Position numbers and translations under genes: made by a program
Shown here: one piece after another, positions 1 to 3,142 of the stretch
Layout of the letters: each line of letters opens with the position of its first letter
Position numbering within the stretch: position 1 is the first letter of the stretch
Notes under the pieces: model-generated
Databases searched by the model: none
Seen by the model: the letters and a program-made list of their open reading frames with translations, nothing else
Told to the model about the DNA's origin: nothing
From: an uncultured Rikenellaceae bacterium
GTDB lineage: Bacteria > Bacteroidota > Bacteroidia > Bacteroidales > Rikenellaceae
Assembly: GCA_947176715.1 (NCBI GenBank)
Contig: CAMWRR010000122.1
Coordinates: forward strand, 1-5,751
Direction: 5' to 3'
DNA: 5,751 nt

Positions 1-200
1 GCATGTCGGTGTCATTAATATGTAGGGTCAATAGAGGCACAGCCCCCTTTTTGATAAACTACAACCTCAGGAGGTAGCTAAAGGGTGGTGAACACGGCAT
101 GTTGATGTCGTTATGAGGATGGAGAATTTTGTTGTATTTGAAAACCGATTATTGTAGTAAGGGGCGGATATTTGTGTTGGAGGTGAAAATTTCAATAGTC
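1..200. other. Non-coding leader upstream of the phosphatase gene
   Basis: All three forward frames are short or broken here (the longest stops at 75-77), and I see no gene remnant. Two weak structures are visible. One is a nested inverted repeat: CCCTTT at 45-50 faces AAAGGG at 80-85, and inside it ACCT (64-67) faces AGGT (72-75). It has no T-run on either strand, so it does not read as a terminator. The other is an imperfect 16-bp direct repeat (1-16 and 97-112, 13 of 16 identical, all differences transitions). Near-matches to the Bacteroidota -7 element TAnnTTTG occur at 133-140 and 167-174 (7 of 8 each), but neither has a well-spaced -33 partner, so I do not call a promoter. Confidence 0.6.
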
Positions 201-1328
201 ATGAAGAGAATCGCTGTTCTGCTTGTCTCATTGTTTGCGGCTTACGGTGTGTCGGCGCAGGAGCTGACGGCAGTCGACGGGCCTTACATTATGTATGACG
301 GCAACGGGGGAGTGCGTTGCATTGCTACCGCTCCGGACGGGTCGTCGGTGGACAGGGTGTATTCCGGTGTGCCTGAGAGGTTGACATTTACGGTGGTGTC
401 GGATAACGGCGCACACCGTTTCGACGTAACCGTACGTCCCGGCAGAAGTTATATGCGTCTTCCCTCCGAGTCGGATGTAGAGGGCGACATAATGATATTG
501 TCGGACCCGCACGGCGATTTCGAGTCGTTCCTGTCGGTGTTGCAGGGCAACGGCGTTGTCGGTGAGGCCCTCGAATGGACGTTCGGTGCCAACACATTGG
601 TTGTAATAGGCGACATATTTGACCGCGGCAATGATGTCAACACTATCTGTTGGCTGATGGTGAAACTGCGGCAGGAGGCCGAGCGCGCCGGTGGTCGTGT
701 GGCCTTTCAGATAGGCAACCACGAAGATCTCGTGCTCAAAGGCAACTATCGTTACACAAAGGATAAGTACAAGGAGTTCGCCGATAGGGTAGGGGTGTCT
801 TTGCGCGATCTTTACGGCAAGGATAGCGAGCTGGGGCGTTTCATAAGGAGTGCCAATATCGTGAGCCGTATTAATGACAACATCGTAGTCCATGCCGGAT
901 TGGGCGGCGAGTTCTTCCGTCGCGGCCTCTCTTTCGATGCGGTGAACGATATGGTCGGCGATTATCTGGGTGTTCCCAACGATTCGCTCGCCGTGATAGG
1001 CGGTGATGTGGAGTTCGTCTTCCGCACCGTGGGACCGCTGTGGTATCGCGGCATGGTTCGTGAAGACGATACGGTCAAATATCCCCCTGTTCCCACGGAT
1101 GTTATCGACCGTATGCTCGACAGTCTCGGAGCCTCGCGCGTGATAGTGGGACATACCATATTCGACGATGTTACCGAAAAACTCGGCGGACGGGTGGTTA
1201 CGGTAAATGTCGATAACGGAAAGAACAGAGAAAAAGGGCTGGGACGCGGACTTCTCATAAAAGAGGGCCGGTTGTATGTAGTCTTCGACGATAAGGCACC
1301 CGTGCTTTGGGACATTGCCCGGAAATAA
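201..1328 (+). CDS. Exported PPP-family metallophosphatase, Shewanella-like (SLP) type
   Basis: This is a calcineurin-like metallophosphoesterase of 375 residues, probably a periplasmic phosphatase acting on phosphoproteins or small phosphoesters through a two-metal centre. The motifs appear in PPP order: SDPHGD at 101-106 (D102, H104), GDIFDRG at 137-143, GNHED at 172-176, VHAGL at 230-234 (metal-ligand His231) and GHT at 317-319 (His318). The GPLWYRG segment at 278-284 and GNHED in place of the eukaryotic RGNHE fit the SLP branch rather than classical PP1/PP2A. ATG 201 is chosen because it begins a clean signal peptide (KR, hydrophobic core, VSA cut near residue 19) with no lipobox Cys. The open frame runs back to a TTG at 129, and a GTG at 183 is also in frame, but both give poorer signal peptides. 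GGAGGT at 179-184 lies 16 bases upstream of the ATG, too far to decide the start. The gene is monocistronic, with its own terminator at 1348-1379. The fold is very secure, the SLP assignment good, and the substrate unknown. Confidence 0.93.
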   Translation: MKRIAVLLVSLFAAYGVSAQELTAVDGPYIMYDGNGGVRCIATAPDGSSVDRVYSGVPERLTFTVVSDNGAHRFDVTVRPGRSYMRLPSESDVEGDIMILSDPHGDFESFLSVLQGNGVVGEALEWTFGANTLVVIGDIFDRGNDVNTICWLMVKLRQEAERAGGRVAFQIGNHEDLVLKGNYRYTKDKYKEFADRVGVSLRDLYGKDSELGRFIRSANIVSRINDNIVVHAGLGGEFFRRGLSFDAVNDMVGDYLGVPNDSLAVIGGDVEFVFRTVGPLWYRGMVREDDTVKYPPVPTDVIDRMLDSLGASRVIVGHTIFDDVTEKLGGRVVTVNVDNGKNREKGLGRGLLIKEGRLYVVFDDKAPVLWDIARK

Positions 1329-1347
1329 CCGTAGACAGTGGTAAAGG

Positions 1348-1379
1348 TAGTCGAAAGAGCTCTCTTTCGGCTATTTTTA
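1348..1379 (+). terminator. Intrinsic terminator of the phosphatase gene
   Basis: CGAAAGAG (1352-1359) is perfectly complementary to CTCTTTCG (1362-1369). A T-G wobble (1351/1370) and TAG/CTA (1348-1350/1371-1373) extend the stem to 12 pairs on paper, although the innermost pair must open to leave a four-base GCTC loop. A T-rich tail, TATTTTTAT, follows from 1372. It begins 19 bases after the phosphatase stop codon and points the right way. Confidence 0.88.
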
Positions 1380-1410
1380 TTATTGATGTCCGGTAAAACT
1401 TATATTCATT

Positions 1411-1634
1411 CCGGATGCGGTTTGAGCGAATGCGAGAGCCGTCAAACACTTTCCTTTTGGCGGGTTTGAAGCGTAGCGAAAAAACCGGCGGGCCGCACCT
1501 CGCGGTGGGCAAAAATATCCCCAACGTAGGCCCGCAAGGGAGAGTAATGAAGCTATAAGCGTTATTAACTAATGGCACCTAACCGCATCTGTAAAATCTC
1601 CCGCCAGGCGCGGTCCCCCGCAGGCTCCTTTTTC
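1411..1634 (+). ncRNA. Candidate structured RNA or conserved intergenic element
   Basis: Several perfect complementary pairs lie close together: GTTTGA 1420-1425 with TCAAAC 1442-1447; GGTTT 1463-1467 with AAACC 1482-1486; GCGGGCC 1488-1494 with GGCCCGC 1529-1535; GGGAGA 1538-1543 with TCTCCC 1597-1602, enclosing AGTAAT/ATTAACT at 1543-1569. It ends with GCGG 1610-1613 / CCGC 1618-1621, flanked by GCC/GGC (1603-1605/1623-1625) and followed by TCCTTTTTC, which resembles an intrinsic terminator on the plus strand. No well-placed promoter was found upstream. The minus-strand translation (KPAKRKVFDGSR-like) gives me an impression of similar spurious ORFs in other Bacteroidales, which would point to a repeated non-coding element, but this is memory rather than a search. 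Strand, ends and function are inferred. It matches no RNA family I can name. Confidence 0.35.
1603..1634 (+). terminator. Terminator-like hairpin inside the intergenic element
   Basis: GCGG (1610-1613) pairs with CCGC (1618-1621) around a TCCC loop, and GCC (1603-1605) with GGC (1623-1625) after an asymmetric bulge. TCC and five Ts (1629-1633) follow. The stem is interrupted, so it is weaker than the two clear terminators nearby. It could be the 3' end of a plus-strand RNA. Confidence 0.35.
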
Positions 1635-1672
1635 GGTGACGTATCGGAATAATAAAAAGCTGAGTAATATAA

Positions 1673-1778
1673 GCCTATTCGTGTCTGAAGGTTGCTTTTG
1701 TCTTGATTTATATATCATTGTGCGTATGTTTTTAATTTTTATCGGACGGAATATATTTCTACACCTGTCCGAATAGGC
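1673..1778. repeat. 9-bp perfect inverted repeat enclosing AT-rich DNA
   Basis: GCCTATTCG (1673-1681) and CGAATAGGC (1770-1778) are exact reverse complements, 88 bases apart. The enclosed DNA is AT-rich and contains a second, overlapping inverted pair (TCGGAC 1742-1747 / GTCCGA 1767-1772). It also holds a near-match to a Bacteroidota promoter reading right: TTG at 1703-1705, 19 bases, then TATGTTTT at 1725-1732. It may be a stem closing a longer RNA, the ends of a small element, or chance. Confidence 0.4.
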
Positions 1779-1950
1779 CTGTGTGAATCACAGTTAATAT
1801 AGACTTGTCGTAGCCTGTGCGTATTCCGGCTGGCAGATGATATTTTATCTACAAACGCCGATAACCTCATCGGGGAGGGTTTATGTACAGGGTGCGGACG
1901 ATCTAATCAGTCCCCAAGTCCCCCGGGTTGTCAGAGCCGCTGTGAGGTCA

Positions 1951-1980
1951 ATAAAAAAGGGGGCCTAAAGCCCCCTGCAT
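1951..1980 (-). terminator. Intrinsic terminator of the substrate-binding protein gene
   Basis: AGGGGGC (1958-1964) and GCCCCCT (1970-1976) form a perfect 7-bp GC-rich stem around a CTAAA loop. Read on the minus strand, the stem is followed by a TTTTTTATT tail (complement of 1950-1957), a textbook intrinsic terminator about 20 bases after the stop codon at 1997. On the plus strand no T-run follows, so it acts only leftward. Confidence 0.92.
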
Positions 1981-1996
1981 GACGGTTATGTATCTG

Positions 1997-2977
1997 CTAT
2001 TGCGGATTGGCATTGCTCTTGTCTATGACCTTGCCGGGATATGATATTCTATCCTTGCTCGAGGGCATGCCGTAACGCAATATCTCGGCCACCTCGTCCG
2101 TGAGATGGGCGCCTATCTCGGGGCTGCACTCAATGGTGGCGAACTCTATGCCGGTGAGTTTGTGGTTCTTTATCACATCCTGCATTCTGTTGCTGCCTCC
2201 CATGCCGAATACGGCCTTGAGTCCGGACGGTCTGTCGGAAGCGATGGTGTTGTCTAATGCCTGATAGGTGAAGTAGGCCAAATCGTCGTCGTTGGCATAT
2301 ATGCCGGCTATGTCGGCATTTTTCATGAGCGCCTCCTGTATGCTCATCTTGGCGATATTGGTCTCGTCGTCGGGCATGTACATGTCTAACTTTAACGGCA
2401 CTATCTCCACCCCGGGATCTATCTCTTTAATCTTTGCGCTGAACATCTCCGCACGTTGAACGGTGCGCGGATCGTTCTCTAAGGTCAACACGAGCACTTT
2501 GCTGTTCTGAGGTATTCGTGCGCCGATAAATTCCGCCGCTTTTTCCGCCGCCTCGGTATAGTCGTAGCCTACGAAACAGATCTCTTTATCGAAGCCATCC
2601 ACACGGCCGTCGAACAGCACTACTGGCACGGTGAGCGAGTTGAGGAAATCGGCGGTCACATTCTCGGGGCTTACGGCTATCACCTTGGCTCCGTTTCTCA
2701 ACAGGTCGTTTATCAACTGTTTCTGGTCAGGGTTGGTCGAATTTTCGCTACCGCCTACCCACAGTCCTCCGTTGGCGCCGGTGAGACCTACGTTGAACGC
2801 CTGACTGAACGAGTGCTGGTATGCCTCCTCGTTCCATGAGTTGTTTATGTTATACATCACGAAGCCGGCGGGATATTTGCCGGTAGGCTGATTGGAGCCG
2901 CTGTTGCCTTTTGTGCACGCGGAAAGGGCGAGTGCGGCCATAGAGGCCAGCAACGTCGCTTTTACGATTTTCTTCAT
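1997..2977 (-). CDS. Periplasmic sugar-type substrate-binding lipoprotein (Peripla_BP_4-like)
   Basis: This is a 326-residue type I periplasmic binding protein of the ribose/galactose group, which captures a small ligand for an ABC importer or presents it to a sensor. Residues 1-21 are a lipoprotein signal with lipobox LSA-C21. The next residues (CTKGN) lack the acidic export signal linked with surface exposure in Bacteroidota, so a periplasm-facing anchor is more likely. Family landmarks run in order: first strand GFVMYNIN (38-45), DQKQLINDLLRNGAKVIAVSPEN (84-106, in two halves), VVLFDGR (119-125), VGYDYTEAAEKAAEF (136-150), ENDPRTVQRAEMF (167-179), GIYANDDDLAYFTYQAL (225-241) and FGMGGSN (257-263). 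In the last, the Asp usual in the G-x-D-G ligand loop appears to be Gly260. The length suits the family. No permease, ATPase or sensor kinase is in the window, so the ligand is unknown. The ATG gives the signal peptide directly, and a likely promoter lies upstream at 3020-3027. Confidence 0.88.
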   Translation of the reverse strand: MKKIVKATLLASMAALALSACTKGNSGSNQPTGKYPAGFVMYNINNSWNEEAYQHSFSQAFNVGLTGANGGLWVGGSENSTNPDQKQLINDLLRNGAKVIAVSPENVTADFLNSLTVPVVLFDGRVDGFDKEICFVGYDYTEAAEKAAEFIGARIPQNSKVLVLTLENDPRTVQRAEMFSAKIKEIDPGVEIVPLKLDMYMPDDETNIAKMSIQEALMKNADIAGIYANDDDLAYFTYQALDNTIASDRPSGLKAVFGMGGSNRMQDVIKNHKLTGIEFATIECSPEIGAHLTDEVAEILRYGMPSSKDRISYPGKVIDKSNANPQ

Positions 2978-3012
2978 ATCGGAGGATTGTGTGTTTTAAG
3001 TTCTGAAACTAT

Positions 3013-3043
3013 AACGATACAAATGTATAAAATATTATTCAAA
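3013..3043 (-). promoter_or_regulatory. Likely promoter of the substrate-binding protein gene
   Basis: On the minus strand TACATTTG (3020-3027) is an exact match to the Bacteroidota -7 consensus TAnnTTTG, and transcription would start near 3013, giving a leader of about 35 bases. A TTTG lies upstream (3040-3043), but only 12 bases separate it from the -7 element, against roughly 19 in the usual -33/-7 pair, so the -33 element is unclear. The leader has no AGGAGG-like site, which is normal for the phylum. Confidence 0.55.
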
Positions 3044-3059
3044 CAGGATAAAATATTAT
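3027..3059. repeat. Phased 12-bp direct repeat over the promoter
   Basis: ATAAAATATTAT occurs exactly at 3027-3038 and again at 3048-3059, start to start 21 bp, which is two helical turns, so both copies face the same side of the DNA. The first copy touches the -7 element and the second lies upstream of the putative -33 region. That position fits a tandem binding site for a regulator, or an AT-rich polymerase contact. No regulator gene is present in the window. Confidence 0.6.
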
Positions 3060-3080
3060 GCGAAACCGTCGGTACGAATA

Positions 3081-3124
3081 CACGATACGCCGCACGGGCA
3101 TGGTCGCGGCGTATCGGTATCGTG
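3081..3124. terminator. GC-rich hairpin after the large lipoprotein gene, possible terminator
   Basis: GATACGCCGC (3084-3093) is the exact reverse complement of GCGGCGTATC (3106-3115), with a 12-base loop. An alternative pairing joins CACGATAC (3081-3088) with GTATCGTG (3117-3124), since GTATCG is repeated in tandem on the right arm. It sits 20 to 60 bases past the stop of the minus-strand lipoprotein gene, as expected for a terminator, but the minus-strand T-run after it is poor. It may end transcription weakly or protect the 3' end of the message. Confidence 0.5.
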
Positions 3125-3142
3125 TGTTTTCGGAAAGTGTCG

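Larger units (their letters stand above)
1381..1950. other. Long intergenic region without a supported protein gene
   Basis: This stretch lies between two convergent genes, each with its own terminator facing it. No reading frame here has a convincing start, codon pattern or recognisable product. The longest open frame, on the minus strand (1255-1578), overlaps the phosphatase 3' end and its terminator. The forward frame 1837-1968 (43 codons) ends inside a terminator stem. The left half (about 1411-1634) is GC-rich and full of complementary segments. The right half is AT-richer, with an inverted repeat at 1673-1778 and small hairpins at 1779-1793 and 1858-1873. I found no tRNA, tmRNA, RNase P or SRP RNA signature by eye. 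Confidence 0.7.

Noticed and set aside
228..1154. Long minus-strand open frame (308 codons) opposite the phosphatase
   Set aside because: It lies wholly antisense to a gene with secure catalytic motifs, its translation is His/Arg-rich with no recognisable domain, and it is best explained as a codon-bias shadow.
1510..1537. Exact TAnnTTTG match on the minus strand (1510-1517) with TTG 17 bases upstream
   Set aside because: It sits inside the proposed structured element with no minus-strand gene downstream and no terminator in that direction, so chance is likely.
1255..1578. Minus-strand open frame of 107 codons in the intergenic region
   Set aside because: It overlaps the phosphatase 3' end, its terminator and the structured element. 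It has no convincing start region or domain. The conserved look, if real, is better explained by a non-coding element.
1381..1950. Possible tRNA, tmRNA, RNase P or SRP RNA, or a CRISPR array
   Set aside because: No T-loop GTTCNANNC with matching arms, no tag-peptide or conserved catalytic-core motifs, and no regularly spaced repeats were found.
1837..1968. Plus-strand open frame of 43 codons starting ATG at 1837
   Set aside because: No ribosome site or promoter supports it, the composition is unremarkable, and it ends inside the stem of the minus-strand terminator.
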